A stretch of 64,000 nucleotides of DNA. Origin: Prochlorococcus marinus str. MIT 0919. GTDB lineage: Bacteria > Cyanobacteriota > Cyanobacteriia > PCC-6307 > Cyanobiaceae. Position numbers and translations under genes: made by a program. Location: NCBI RefSeq assembly GCF_027359375.1, contig NZ_CP114779.1, forward strand, positions 372,001 to 436,000, given 5' to 3'. The number at the start of each line of letters is the position of its first letter. The stretch's first letter is position 1. The notes beneath the pieces are model-generated. The model did not search any database, was not told the origin of the DNA, and saw nothing but the letters and a program-made list of their open reading frames with translations. Below are positions 55,395 to 64,000 of this stretch, piece after piece.

Positions 55395-56363
55395 TTACTT
55401 TCCTAATCCTTGCAAGAGCAGATTTACATTATGCATTTGTAGCTTAATAAAGGTTGGTGCCGGACCATCATCATCCGACAAAGAATCAACATAGAACGTA
55501 CCACCAAACTTTGCTCCAGTAATACGTGCTACTTCCAGTTGTGCTTTGGAGCTAACAGTACTCTCACAGAAGATTGCAGGAACTTTTTTTTCTTTTACAA
55601 CTTTTATAAGATTCATCATTCTCTTAGGGGTGACCTGACTTTCAGCATTAACAGGCCATAAATAAGCTTCCTGTAATCCGTAGTCATTAGCCAAGTAACT
55701 AAAGGCTCCCTCGCAACTTACTATTAATCTTTGATCTTCTGGGATGGCGTTCAAGGAAGTTGTTAATTGCTTATCAAGTAGATCCAACCTCCTTTTATAA
55801 AGATCAGCATTTCGTTTATAGATTTCTTCGCCAGCAGGATCTAGAGAAATAAATGCATCAAGTAATCTATCTACATAGTAAATGGCTCTCTTGGGTGACA
55901 TCCAGGCATGGGGATTAGGCTTTCCTTTGTATATATCACTAGAAATAAATAATGGTTTCATCCCTTCACTTAAGACAACTACAGGTACATCACCTGCTAA
56001 GGCTATAAAGTTTTTTGCCCATAACTCAAGTCCTAAGCCATTCTCTACAATCAGATCGGCTTTGGAGGCCCTAATTAAATCACTAGGAGTAGGTTGGTAT
56101 CCATGAATCTCTGAGCCTTGTTTAGTAATTGATTGAATTATCAATCTGTTACCAGCAATATTCCTAGAAATATCAGCTAAAACAGTAAATGTAGTTAAGA
56201 CGAGAGGCTTTTCTGAATTAATTAATTTGTTTTCAATTTTAGTACTTTGCCTACAACCAATTGTAGGAAAAGAAAGAGATATGAATATAATAAATCCTAT
56301 AAAAGATTTAATAGAAAGATAATCTAATTTTAATAACCTTATAATTAAAAGTTTAAGTTTCAT
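55395..56363 (-). CDS. mntC: Manganese-type ABC transporter substrate-binding protein
   Basis: A 322-residue cluster A-I (ZnuA/MntC) binding protein with a long N-terminal signal or lipoprotein-like anchor (hydrophobic FIGFIIFISLSFPTIGC, with Cys as possible lipidation site). Metal ligands fall in SEIHGYQPTP (His), NPHAWMSP (His), SCEGAFSYLAN (Glu) and VDSLSDD (Asp). EGAFSYLANDYGLQEAYLWP and NAESQVTP are shared with Synechocystis MntC, and the His-rich loop of zinc-specific ZnuA is missing, so Mn is more likely. First gene of mntC-mntA-mntB. Mn supply matters for photosystem II. Confidence 0.88.
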   Translation of the reverse strand: MKLKLLIIRLLKLDYLSIKSFIGFIIFISLSFPTIGCRQSTKIENKLINSEKPLVLTTFTVLADISRNIAGNRLIIQSITKQGSEIHGYQPTPSDLIRASKADLIVENGLGLELWAKNFIALAGDVPVVVLSEGMKPLFISSDIYKGKPNPHAWMSPKRAIYYVDRLLDAFISLDPAGEEIYKRNADLYKRRLDLLDKQLTTSLNAIPEDQRLIVSCEGAFSYLANDYGLQEAYLWPVNAESQVTPKRMMNLIKVVKEKKVPAIFCESTVSSKAQLEVARITGAKFGGTFYVDSLSDDDGPAPTFIKLQMHNVNLLLQGLGK

Positions 56364-56395
56364 ATAAACAAATCCTAAGCTTTTAAGTTAATATT

Positions 56396-57751
56396 CTAAG
56401 AAGGATTTAATTGAGAAATAGGCTCTTGAATTTGATCTTTCAACCAATTATTAGCTTGAGTCATGAATGATGACCAATCTACCTTTTCTGATTCAGCAGC
56501 TTTAGAAACAAGTTCCGGTGCCTGAAGCTTAAGTGAATCTAAATCAAGTTTAGAAACACCATTATTTAAAGCCATCCAATCTGCCATTGATCGTCCAACA
56601 ACTCTAGTTAAATAAGCAGCACTTAAAGATTGCATTGTCCCAGCAGCGATCCAAGTGCCACCATGTAATTTTGCAAATCCCAGTAATGCTTGACCACTCC
56701 ATTCAACAACTCCTTGAGCAAGAGCTGCAATCGCAAGCTGCTTTGCAACTACTTTCAATAAATCAGGTTGAATATTGCATGACCATAATTTCCCCATTTC
56801 TTGAATCATCAAGCCATTTACAACTGCAACAGCCAAAAGGTCAGTAGAGGGCACTGGAGAAGCGAATACAGCTCCTGCTACAAGCCATTGTGAGCGGTTT
56901 TGAATGGCTTTAAACTTCTCCCTTCTAATTTGCTCTAAATGGGACTGCAAAACGGTATGAAATTTAGATAGCAACCTTTGACGGGTTAAATCAATATTTT
57001 TACTAGGGTGATCTAGAAAACGCCTAACTGGTCTCAGGACATCCTTCATAGTTGTTCTATCACCATTATATTTCAAGATTCGATTAGCCCATCTTTCAGG
57101 CAGCTGAGATATAAGGGCTTTGAAATGATTATCCCAAGTGTCTGCATCCTTCCACGTGATCATTATCCAGGCAGGCTGGTCATCAGGAATATTCTTCAAC
57201 CAAAGCAAGTCAACAGCTCTTAGGGGTAAAGGCAAGTTATATATAAGAGCATCTTGCTTAAAAAGCTGCTCGGGAATTTCCCATGAGGAAGCTTGAATCG
57301 GTAAAGAAGGGAAGAAAGAAAGGTTTAAATCATTTGATTCATTAATTGAAGATTGAATACTTTCGATTTCTGGCAATTCAACTCCATTTGTACCAAGCAA
57401 ACAGAGCTTCTGTGGATTGTCTCTTTTAAGTATCTGCTCTAAAACAAGAATTCTTTCAGGGTTATTTTTCAAAAATTGTTCATGTTCTTCTAGTTCTTCA
57501 AATTGAGCTAATACATCCTTGCAACGATCAACCCAACCTTTAACACTAGAGGGAGAATTAAAATTTGAGGACTTTTGTTTGGTCAAGAACCAAATACCTG
57601 CACCAGCTGCAATTACCGCGAGACCGCCTGCTGGCAAGTGAATAAGGTCGTTAATTGCCCATTCAGTAAAAATCAAGCCCCCCAAGACAAAACCAACTTT
57701 CCCAGCAGGTAGTGAGGGAATTGTTACAGGAGAGGATGGAAGAATTTTCAC
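56396..57751 (-). CDS. DUF697 protein with degenerate GTPase region
   Basis: A 451-residue protein with two N-terminal membrane segments (about residues 18-56) and a C-terminal DUF697 domain (ASPVPSTDLLAVAVVNGLMI) that resembles the intact GTPase at 25751-27292 in order and spacing. The central region lacks a recognisable P-loop, DTPG or NKxD motif, so it should not bind GTP in the normal way. The start is GTG at 57751. It lies 32 bp from mntC on the same strand. Possibly a pseudo-GTPase partner of the intact paralogue. Confidence 0.82.
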   Translation of the reverse strand: MKILPSSPVTIPSLPAGKVGFVLGGLIFTEWAINDLIHLPAGGLAVIAAGAGIWFLTKQKSSNFNSPSSVKGWVDRCKDVLAQFEELEEHEQFLKNNPERILVLEQILKRDNPQKLCLLGTNGVELPEIESIQSSINESNDLNLSFFPSLPIQASSWEIPEQLFKQDALIYNLPLPLRAVDLLWLKNIPDDQPAWIMITWKDADTWDNHFKALISQLPERWANRILKYNGDRTTMKDVLRPVRRFLDHPSKNIDLTRQRLLSKFHTVLQSHLEQIRREKFKAIQNRSQWLVAGAVFASPVPSTDLLAVAVVNGLMIQEMGKLWSCNIQPDLLKVVAKQLAIAALAQGVVEWSGQALLGFAKLHGGTWIAAGTMQSLSAAYLTRVVGRSMADWMALNNGVSKLDLDSLKLQAPELVSKAAESEKVDWSSFMTQANNWLKDQIQEPISQLNPS

Positions 57752-57991
57752 AGTTTTTACTTTCTCTTACTTCTTATTAACTCATTCAAAATATTAAGGC
57801 AAATTCTACGCTCAAAAGAGAGTGAAAAGCCTGGCTTTACAAAGGAAAACCTAAGAGAAGGGATTCATTCAGATTTGAACTCGATAGATATTAGTTATCT
57901 CGTAAGTGTGAATGTGCTAAACGACTTTAAATAAAGCTTCTCAATTAGGCCGACGATGCGGCACACTTGCCTTTGATTAAAAAAAAAGGTT

Positions 57992-58519
57992 ATGAGCGAT
58001 TCCTACGGAGATCCTCAACAAAACTCAAGCAACTTTGACAGAAGGAGAGGAGGTTTTAGAGGGGGACGCCCCCCTGGCAACCGTGACACTGGAGGGTTTC
58101 GAATACGTTTAAGTGACAACGAAATGAAAGCAGCGCGCTCTCTACAAGAGGCTTTCAATCTTCGTTCTACTGTTGCCGTTCTTGGATTTGCATTAAGAAC
58201 ACTTGCTCAAATGCTTCAAGAAGGCAAACTTGAGGAAATTCTAAGTGAATACCAAAATCAAGAACAAAGAGGTAATTACAATCACAAGGGTTTTAATCAA
58301 AGGGATGGCAAAAAGAATTTCGAAGGGAATTTCAATAAAAATCCAAAGCCAAATCCTTTTGCCAGGCCAGACAAACCAAGTGTAAATTCACAAGAACAAA
58401 CAAATATAGAAGAAGCTGAAAATTCAGAAGATCATAATAAGGTTTCCACTCAGGAGGTCCTACCTGAAGCATCTAAAGAAGTTTCAGATAATGATTTAAA
58501 TTCTTCAGAGAACTCATAA
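57992..58519 (+). CDS. RG-rich, low-complexity conserved protein
   Basis: A 175-residue protein. Residues 15-40 are Arg/Gly-rich (DRRRGGFRGGRPPGNRDTGG), a pattern seen in RNA-binding tails. A compact helical segment follows (IRLSDNEMKAARSLQEAF and AVLGFALRTLAQMLQEGKL, about 38-85), with the look of a small ribbon-helix-helix or dimerisation unit. The rest (about 90-175) is Asn/Gln/Lys-rich and then strongly acidic, so probably disordered. I know no defined function. It starts after a 240 bp divergent gap and precedes trpS by 42 bp. Confidence 0.72.
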   Translation: MSDSYGDPQQNSSNFDRRRGGFRGGRPPGNRDTGGFRIRLSDNEMKAARSLQEAFNLRSTVAVLGFALRTLAQMLQEGKLEEILSEYQNQEQRGNYNHKGFNQRDGKKNFEGNFNKNPKPNPFARPDKPSVNSQEQTNIEEAENSEDHNKVSTQEVLPEASKEVSDNDLNSSENS

Positions 58520-58561
58520 AAGAACAATGAGGATACTTCAAAAAACAAGGCAGCGTAATCT

Positions 58562-59575
58562 GTGAATCAAAAGAGAGTTCTTTCCGGTGTTCAGCCAACA
58601 GGTGCTCTGCACATTGGTAATTGGCTAGGTGCTATTCGAAACTGGGTAGACCTACAAAATGACTATGAAACTCTTGTTTGTGTAGTTGACCTTCATGCAA
58701 TAACTGTTCCATATGACCCAAAAGAATTAACTAAAAACACCTTGTCGACAGCAGCTTTATATGTTGCTTGTGGAATGGATCCCAAATTGTGTTCAATTTT
58801 TATTCAAAGCCATGTAAAAGCCCATAGTGAACTTTGCTGGTTATTAAATTGCGTTACACCTTTAAATTGGATGGAAAGAATGATTCAATTCAAAGAAAAA
58901 GCCATCAAACAAGGAGATAACGTCTCAATAGGACTATTAGATTATCCAGTACTAATGGCAGCAGATATTCTTTTATATGATAGTGATTTAGTCCCTGTTG
59001 GTGAAGATCAAAAACAACATTTAGAACTAGCTAGGGATATCGCTCAGCAAAGGATAAACTCTCAATTTGCCAAAGGAGAAAAAGAAATTTTAAAAGTACC
59101 GAAGCCACTTATTATTAGAGATGGTGCAAAAGTAATGAGCCTTACTGATGGGACTAGTAAGATGAGTAAAAGTGATGCAAATGAAAATAGTCGTATTGCA
59201 TTATTAGATTCTCCAGAAACTATCCAACAAAAAATAAAGCGCGCAAAAACAGACTCTTTTATGGGATTGGAACTTGGTAATCCTCAAAGACCTGAAGCCA
59301 ATAATCTATTATCAATCTACGCAATTGTTAGTGGTTTAGGGAAAGAAAAAGCTCAAAAGGAATGTGCGGATATAGGTTGGGGTAAATTCAAGCCTCTTCT
59401 GACAGATGCAATTATAAACTCGCTAAAACCAATACAAGAAAAATATACAGAACTTGTCAACGACAAACAAGAACTAAATAGAATATTAAAAGAAGGGGAT
59501 AGTAGAGCAAAAGAAATCGCTAATGAGACATTAAATAGAGTCAAAAATTCCTTAGGATTTCTTTCAGAAAGTTAA
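58562..59575 (+). CDS. trpS: Tryptophan--tRNA ligase
   Basis: A 337-residue class I synthetase. The HIGH-type motif is GALHIGNW near residues 13-20 and the KMSKS loop is [10 protein letters not shown] near 198-207. Other typical parts are [20 protein letters not shown] (seen in part) and [20 protein letters not shown] (seen in part). The start codon is GTG. It is followed by thrS after 4 bp, so the two synthetases probably share a transcript. Confidence 0.96.
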   Translation: MNQKRVLSGVQPTGALHIGNWLGAIRNWVDLQNDYETLVCVVDLHAITVPYDPKELTKNTLSTAALYVACGMDPKLCSIFIQSHVKAHSELCWLLNCVTPLNWMERMIQFKEKAIKQGDNVSIGLLDYPVLMAADILLYDSDLVPVGEDQKQHLELARDIAQQRINSQFAKGEKEILKVPKPLIIRDGAKVMSLTDGTSKMSKSDANENSRIALLDSPETIQQKIKRAKTDSFMGLELGNPQRPEANNLLSIYAIVSGLGKEKAQKECADIGWGKFKPLLTDAIINSLKPIQEKYTELVNDKQELNRILKEGDSRAKEIANETLNRVKNSLGFLSES

Positions 59576-59579
59576 CATC

Positions 59580-61490
59580 ATGCCAACCTATACATTGCCA
59601 GATGGTACAAAAAAATACTTCGAGGACCCTGCTTCAATTGCAGATATTGCTTACTCTATTGGTCCAGGGTTAGCCAGTGCAGCTATTGCTGGATTAGTAA
59701 ATAATCAACAAATAGACGCATCAATACCTATAAATTATGATGCAAAAATAAAAATTATTACGGCCAAAGACCAAGAAGGAATTAACATTGTAAGACACTC
59801 ATTTGCACACCTAGTAGGGCATGCAGTAAAACAATTATATCCAGAAGCTAAAATGGCTATAGGTCCAGTAATTGAGAATGGTTTCTATTATGATATCTAT
59901 TATAAAAGAAACTTTGTACCAGAAGATATAAGCAAAATCGAATCAAGAATTAATGAACTTATATCTCAGAACTATACTGTAATAGTTGAGATAGTAAGCA
60001 AACAAAAGGCAATAGATGTATTTAAATCAAGAGATGAGCCTTATAAGCTAGAAATAATAAAAGATATACCAGATGGAGAAATTATAAAGTTGTACAAACA
60101 TCAGGAATATATTGATATGTGCAGAGGTCCTCATGTCCCTAATACAAAGCATTTAAAAGCTTTCAAGTTAATGAAAGTATCAGGTGCTTACTGGCGTGGA
60201 GACTCCAACAATCAAATGCTTCAAAGAATATATGGAACTGCTTGGAATAACAAAAAAGAGCTAAATAAGTATTTAACAACATTAGAAGAGGCAGAAAAAA
60301 GAGACCATAGAAAGCTCGGCAAGAAATTAGATCTTTTTCATACTCAAGAGGAGTCACCTGGAATGATATTCTGGCATCCTAATGGCTGGTCTATCTACCA
60401 GGTACTGGAAAAATATATTAGAAATATTCTTACCAAGAATGGGTATCAAGAAGTTAGGACACCGCAAGCTGTTGACAGATCTCTTTGGGAGAAATCTGGT
60501 CATTGGGACAAATTTAAAGCCGATATGTTTACAACTACTTCTGAGAATAGAGAATATGCAATCAAACCTATGAATTGCCCATGTCACGTTCAAATTTTTA
60601 ACCAAGGTTTAAAAAGTTATAGGGATTTACCTATTAGACTTTCAGAATTTGGGTCCTGTCATAGGAACGAGCCATCTGGAGCCCTGCATGGCCTTATGCG
60701 TGTAAGGAACTTTGTACAGGATGATGCTCATATATTTTGCACAGAGGACCAAATTCAAGACGAAGTATGTTCTTTTATAGATATAGTATTTGAAGTATAT
60801 AAATCATTTGGTTTTAAAGAAGTAATTATAAAGTTATCAACAAGACCTGAAAAGAGAGTTGGAAGTGAGATTATTTGGGACAAATCAGAAAAATCTCTTG
60901 AAGATGCTCTTAATGCAAAACAACTTGACTGGTCCTACTTACCAGGAGAAGGTGCATTTTATGGACCTAAAATAGAATTTTCTCTCAAGGATTGTCTAAA
61001 TAGGGTATGGCAATGCGGGACAATACAAGTTGATTTCTCTATGCCAGATCGCCTTCAAGCAAAATACATTGATGAAAATAATGAAAAGAAAGTCCCTGTA
61101 ATGCTCCATAGAGCAATCCTAGGATCTTTTGAAAGGTTTATAGGTATTTTAATTGAACATTATGCAGGTAATTTCCCAACCTGGCTAGCGCCTATACAGG
61201 TTGTAGTAATGGGAATTACAGATAGGAACTCCTCTACTTCTAATAAGGTTTATAAACAACTAATGGATCAGGGTTTTAGGGTGTTACTGGATATTAGGAA
61301 TGAAAAAATTGGCTTTAAGATACGAGAACATACAATAAATAAGACGCCTTATATATTGGTTATTGGAGACAAAGAAGAAGCTACAAACACAATATCTGTG
61401 AGGGCAAGAGGGAATGAGGACAAAGGTGCTATGAATATAAATGAATTTATTTCTATTCTCAATAAATCAATTTCAGAAAAGTCTAATTGA
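59580..61490 (+). CDS. thrS: Threonine--tRNA ligase
   Basis: A 636-residue class II synthetase with the full bacterial layout: TGS domain (about 1-60), editing domain with [14 protein letters not shown] and [13 protein letters not shown] (editing His and Cys), catalytic core with [30 protein letters not shown] (seen as [11 protein letters not shown]) and motif 3 [15 protein letters not shown], then an anticodon-binding domain. The editing-site residues are intact. Starts 4 bp after trpS. Confidence 0.97.
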   Translation: MPTYTLPDGTKKYFEDPASIADIAYSIGPGLASAAIAGLVNNQQIDASIPINYDAKIKIITAKDQEGINIVRHSFAHLVGHAVKQLYPEAKMAIGPVIENGFYYDIYYKRNFVPEDISKIESRINELISQNYTVIVEIVSKQKAIDVFKSRDEPYKLEIIKDIPDGEIIKLYKHQEYIDMCRGPHVPNTKHLKAFKLMKVSGAYWRGDSNNQMLQRIYGTAWNNKKELNKYLTTLEEAEKRDHRKLGKKLDLFHTQEESPGMIFWHPNGWSIYQVLEKYIRNILTKNGYQEVRTPQAVDRSLWEKSGHWDKFKADMFTTTSENREYAIKPMNCPCHVQIFNQGLKSYRDLPIRLSEFGSCHRNEPSGALHGLMRVRNFVQDDAHIFCTEDQIQDEVCSFIDIVFEVYKSFGFKEVIIKLSTRPEKRVGSEIIWDKSEKSLEDALNAKQLDWSYLPGEGAFYGPKIEFSLKDCLNRVWQCGTIQVDFSMPDRLQAKYIDENNEKKVPVMLHRAILGSFERFIGILIEHYAGNFPTWLAPIQVVVMGITDRNSSTSNKVYKQLMDQGFRVLLDIRNEKIGFKIREHTINKTPYILVIGDKEEATNTISVRARGNEDKGAMNINEFISILNKSISEKSN

Positions 61491-61570
61491 CGAGATCAAT
61501 CATAAAAGATATCTTGATAATGAATTAATATAGCAAAATAAATGCAGAAGCCACTACTAAATTTTCAAGC

Positions 61571-62626
61571 ATGAATCTCTTAGCAGGCGATATAGGTGGC
61601 ACTAAAACACTTCTTGGTATCTATACATATAAAGATGGTTTAAAGCAATTATATAAAAAGAAATACTCCTCTAAGGATTGGCCATCCTTTAACGAACTTC
61701 TTACTGATTTTATTGAATCTTTGCCTGGAAATCTTACACTTCCAAAATATGGATGCATTGGTGTAGCAGGTAACCTCAAAGATAGAATTATAAAAACAAC
61801 TAATCTTCCATGGATATTAAACGAAGAAGAAATTAGGCTGTCATCTCGTCTTGAAAAGTTAGGTTTAGTAAACGACTTCTCAGTACTAACATATGGAATA
61901 CCCTTCCTAAAGGATAAACAATATATAAGTATTCAAAATACTAAAGTTATAAATTACAATTCAAATCACAGTAATAATGTATTTACGATTATTGGTGCTG
62001 GAACTGGGCTTGGCATCGCAAGAGGAGTAATAACTGAAGGAGGTTTTATATCTCTTCCTAGTGAAGGTGGTCATAAAGAATTTGCTGCCAGAACAAATGA
62101 AGAGTGGGATTTAACTAATTGGATTAAAGAATACCTTTCTTTAGAAAGGGTTTCCCTTGAAAGAATTGTAAGTGGCAAAGGGCTTGGGTATATAGCAATT
62201 TGGAGATTATTAAAATCTGATGGAAAGGGACACCCTTTGAGAAAATTCACCATAGATCCCTCTAAAGATGAACTTGAAAAGTTACCACAACTAGTAAGTT
62301 CTTATGCGCAAAAAGGTGACAAATTAATGCTACAAGCTCTACATATTTGGCTAAGTGCTTATGGCTCAGCAGTTGGAGATCTTGCATTGAATGAACTTTG
62401 CACAGGTGGCCTATGGATAGCGGGAGGACCAGCTTCAAAAAATATAGATGGAATAACTTCTGCAACTTTTAAGTCAGCCATGACAAACAAGGGACGCTTT
62501 TCGGAGTTTATTAAAGAGCTACCTATATTTATTTTGACAGATCCCGAGATAGGTCTATTTAGTGCAGCGTGCAAAGCTCATTTAATAGCCAGCTCGAGTG
62601 TCAAAATAAATTCAAATAAAAAATAA
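61571..62626 (+). CDS. glk: Glucokinase
   Basis: A 351-residue ROK-unrelated bacterial glucokinase (Glk family). The phosphate-1 motif LAGDIGGTKTLLGIY is at the N-terminus, and IIGAGTGLGIARGV and LPSEGGHKEFAAR match the catalytic and sugar-binding parts. It phosphorylates glucose for entry into glycolysis or the oxidative pentose phosphate route. It lies 80 bp after thrS and 4 bp before thrB. Confidence 0.92.
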   Translation: MNLLAGDIGGTKTLLGIYTYKDGLKQLYKKKYSSKDWPSFNELLTDFIESLPGNLTLPKYGCIGVAGNLKDRIIKTTNLPWILNEEEIRLSSRLEKLGLVNDFSVLTYGIPFLKDKQYISIQNTKVINYNSNHSNNVFTIIGAGTGLGIARGVITEGGFISLPSEGGHKEFAARTNEEWDLTNWIKEYLSLERVSLERIVSGKGLGYIAIWRLLKSDGKGHPLRKFTIDPSKDELEKLPQLVSSYAQKGDKLMLQALHIWLSAYGSAVGDLALNELCTGGLWIAGGPASKNIDGITSATFKSAMTNKGRFSEFIKELPIFILTDPEIGLFSAACKAHLIASSSVKINSNKK

Positions 62627-62630
62627 AAAA

Positions 62631-63566
62631 ATGGTTCAGCCGGTCATAGGCAAAAAAGTATTTGTTGAAGTTCCATCTACAACGGCAAATCTTGGACCAG
62701 GGTTTGACTGTCTTGGGGCGGCTTTAGATCTAAAAAATATTTTTTCGATCCAACGGATTGACGGTGATTGTGAAAGATTTGAATTAATTATGGAAAGTAC
62801 AGAAGGTAATCATTTGCGAGGAGGTCCTGAGAACCTCTTTTACAAAGCTGCTCAAAGAGTATGGCAGGCTGCTGAAGTTGAGCCTTTTGCATTAGAAGCA
62901 CGTGTAAAGCTTGCTGTACCTCCTGCAAGAGGCCTTGGAAGTAGTGCCACTGCAATTGTTGCAGGCCTAGTCGGGGCAAATGCACTGATTGATTGCCCCT
63001 TGAGCAAAGAAAAGCTTCTTGAACTTGCAATAGATATAGAAGGTCATCCAGACAATGTAGTGCCATCTTTATTAGGAGGACTATGTTTTACGGCCAAAGG
63101 AGCCTCTGATCAATGGAGAATAGTTAGATGCGAATGGGATAGTTCAATTAAGGTTGTTGTTGCGATACCTTCATTGAGACTTAGTACCAGTGAAGCTCGA
63201 AGGGTAATGCCCAAGGATGTCCCAATAAGTGATGCTGTTACAAATTTAGGATCTCTTACTCTTCTACTAAATGGATTGAGAACCGGCAAAGGAGATTTAA
63301 TAGCTGAAGGTATGCATGACAGACTGCATGAACCATACAGATGGAAGTTAATAAAAGGAGGTCTGGCAGTAAGAGAGGCGGCTATTAATTCAGGAGCTCT
63401 TGGCTGCGCAATAAGTGGAGCAGGTCCAAGCATTCTCGCCTTATACAAAGATGATCTAGGCAAACGCATTAGTCATGCGATGGTAAAAGCATGGGAAGTC
63501 GAAGGAGTTGCTAGCAGAGCGCCTCTTTTAAGTCTTCAAACCTCAGGCAGCAGCTGGTATAAATAA
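62631..63566 (+). CDS. thrB: Homoserine kinase
   Basis: A 311-residue GHMP kinase that phosphorylates homoserine in threonine synthesis. VPSTTANLGPGFDCLGAAL near the N-terminus and the GHMP ATP motif PPARGLGSSATAIVAGLVGA (about 93-112) are clear, as is the C-terminal GCAISGAGPSILALY. It follows glk by 4 bp; ndhD begins 70 bp later. Confidence 0.96.
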   Translation: MVQPVIGKKVFVEVPSTTANLGPGFDCLGAALDLKNIFSIQRIDGDCERFELIMESTEGNHLRGGPENLFYKAAQRVWQAAEVEPFALEARVKLAVPPARGLGSSATAIVAGLVGANALIDCPLSKEKLLELAIDIEGHPDNVVPSLLGGLCFTAKGASDQWRIVRCEWDSSIKVVVAIPSLRLSTSEARRVMPKDVPISDAVTNLGSLTLLLNGLRTGKGDLIAEGMHDRLHEPYRWKLIKGGLAVREAAINSGALGCAISGAGPSILALYKDDLGKRISHAMVKAWEVEGVASRAPLLSLQTSGSSWYK

Positions 63567-63636
63567 ATCTAATAAGTAGTTATACTCATACAAAGGCACA
63601 AAGGCTGATAAGTTAGGTGTCATAATCCTTTAATCT

Positions 63637-64000
63637 ATGGGCGCCAAAATGGGCATAATTGCTGCGTCCCAAACCCAATACCCTTTGCTCTCAGCAATAG
63701 TTCTTGTTCCTGCAATAGGAGCTCTCATATTGCAAATCTTCCAGGAAGATAAAAATAAGAATATTAGTATTCATAGAAATTTGGCAATAGCCTTTTTAGC
63801 AACTGACTTCTTGCTCATAATTTATGCTTTTCTCTTTTCATTTGACAACAAGTCAAGTGATCTTCAATTGGTTGAAAGGATTAGCTGGCTTCCTTCTATA
63901 GGGCTCGAGTGGTCGCTTGGCACAGATGGTCTATCAGCTCCTCTTGTGGTGTTAAGTGGTTTAATAACACTCCTTGCAGCATTAGCAAGCTGGAACATAA
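63637..64000 (+). CDS. ndhD: NAD(P)H-quinone oxidoreductase subunit NdhD, N-terminal part
   Basis: A plus-strand frame opens at ATG 63637 (MGAKMGIIAASQTQYPLL; the next ATG is 63649) and stays open to the right edge, 121 codons. It encodes hydrophobic helices (AIVLVPAIGALILQIF; LAIAFLATDFLLIIYAFLF) and the segment WLPSIGLEWSLGTDGLSAPLVVLSG, which is a hallmark of NdhD/NuoM antiporter-like subunits of complex I. Which cyanobacterial NdhD paralogue it is cannot be told from the fragment. It follows thrB in the same direction. Confidence 0.88.
   Translation, partial: MGAKMGIIAASQTQYPLLSAIVLVPAIGALILQIFQEDKNKNISIHRNLAIAFLATDFLLIIYAFLFSFDNKSSDLQLVERISWLPSIGLEWSLGTDGLSAPLVVLSGLITLLAALASWNI

Noticed and set aside
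1-64000. tRNA genes, CRISPR arrays, insertion sequences or prophage.
   Set aside because: Reading of all gaps longer than about 70 bp showed no cloverleaf-like sequence, repeat-spacer pattern, transposase or integrase.

Overview
The window looks like a piece of a compact, AT-rich marine picocyanobacterial chromosome, most probably Prochlorococcus (a low-light-type lineage is my guess; species and strain cannot be fixed from sequence reading alone). The evidence is the mix of cyanobacterial genes: geranylgeranyl reductase (chlP), ferredoxin sulfite reductase, PcyA bilin reductase, SipA, phylloquinone genes (menB, menD), a solanesyl-type prenyl synthase, glycogen synthase, NDH-1 subunit ndhD, and glnA behind a textbook NtcA promoter. 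Genes are tightly packed, often with 1-28 bp overlaps. I found no tRNA or rRNA gene, insertion sequence, prophage or CRISPR array. Both ends cut genes: a probable ccsA at the left and ndhD at the right.

Layout. 1-5.2 kb (minus): ccsA start, LptF-type permease, LptB ATPase, DUF309, typA, VanY-like peptidase. 5.3-11.4 kb: chlP (+), glyS (-), sir (+), VanX-like dipeptidase (-). 11.4-11.7 kb is the only gene-free stretch over 300 bp and carries three DnaA-box-like sites. 11.7-21.7 kb is a long minus-strand block: recG, an unknown protein, tsf, rpsB with a strongly structured leader, a glycosyltransferase, a 49-residue basic protein, devA-devC-devB, pcyA. 21.7-27.3 kb (+): two M16 peptidase genes, bioY, lspA and a DUF697 GTPase, with sipA and a small membrane protein opposite. 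27.4-33.8 kb: PLP decarboxylase, tadA, aminotransferase, glnA, a small membrane protein, methyltransferase. 33.8-40.5 kb (-): acs, prenyl synthase, murI, amidase, nitrilase-family hydrolase, comB. 40.5-45.8 kb (+): ubiD, aroA, MnmC-like methyltransferase, glmU. 45.8-51.5 kb (-): murF, glgA, menB, menD. 51.5-64 kb: lepB and DUF760 (+), DUF4336, a manganese-type ABC transporter and a degenerate DUF697 protein (-), then an RG-rich protein, trpS, thrS, glk, thrB and ndhD (+).

Functional themes: cell-wall synthesis and trimming (murI, murF, glmU, AmiC-type amidase, VanX- and VanY-like peptidases, lspA, lepB, LptB/F); quinone and pigment supply (aroA, ubiD, prenyl synthase, menB, menD, chlP, pcyA); nitrogen and sulfur assimilation (glnA, sir); translation (rpsB, tsf, glyS, trpS, thrS, tadA, typA).

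The most unusual signals are (1) three long complementary pairs in the rpsB leader whose order implies a pseudoknot beside the start codon; (2) three conserved genes (recG, pcyA, menD) whose family-like N-termini run upstream of any ATG/GTG/TTG, so that non-canonical starts are needed; and (3) paired cyanobacterial-type DnaA boxes just upstream of the vanX-like gene.
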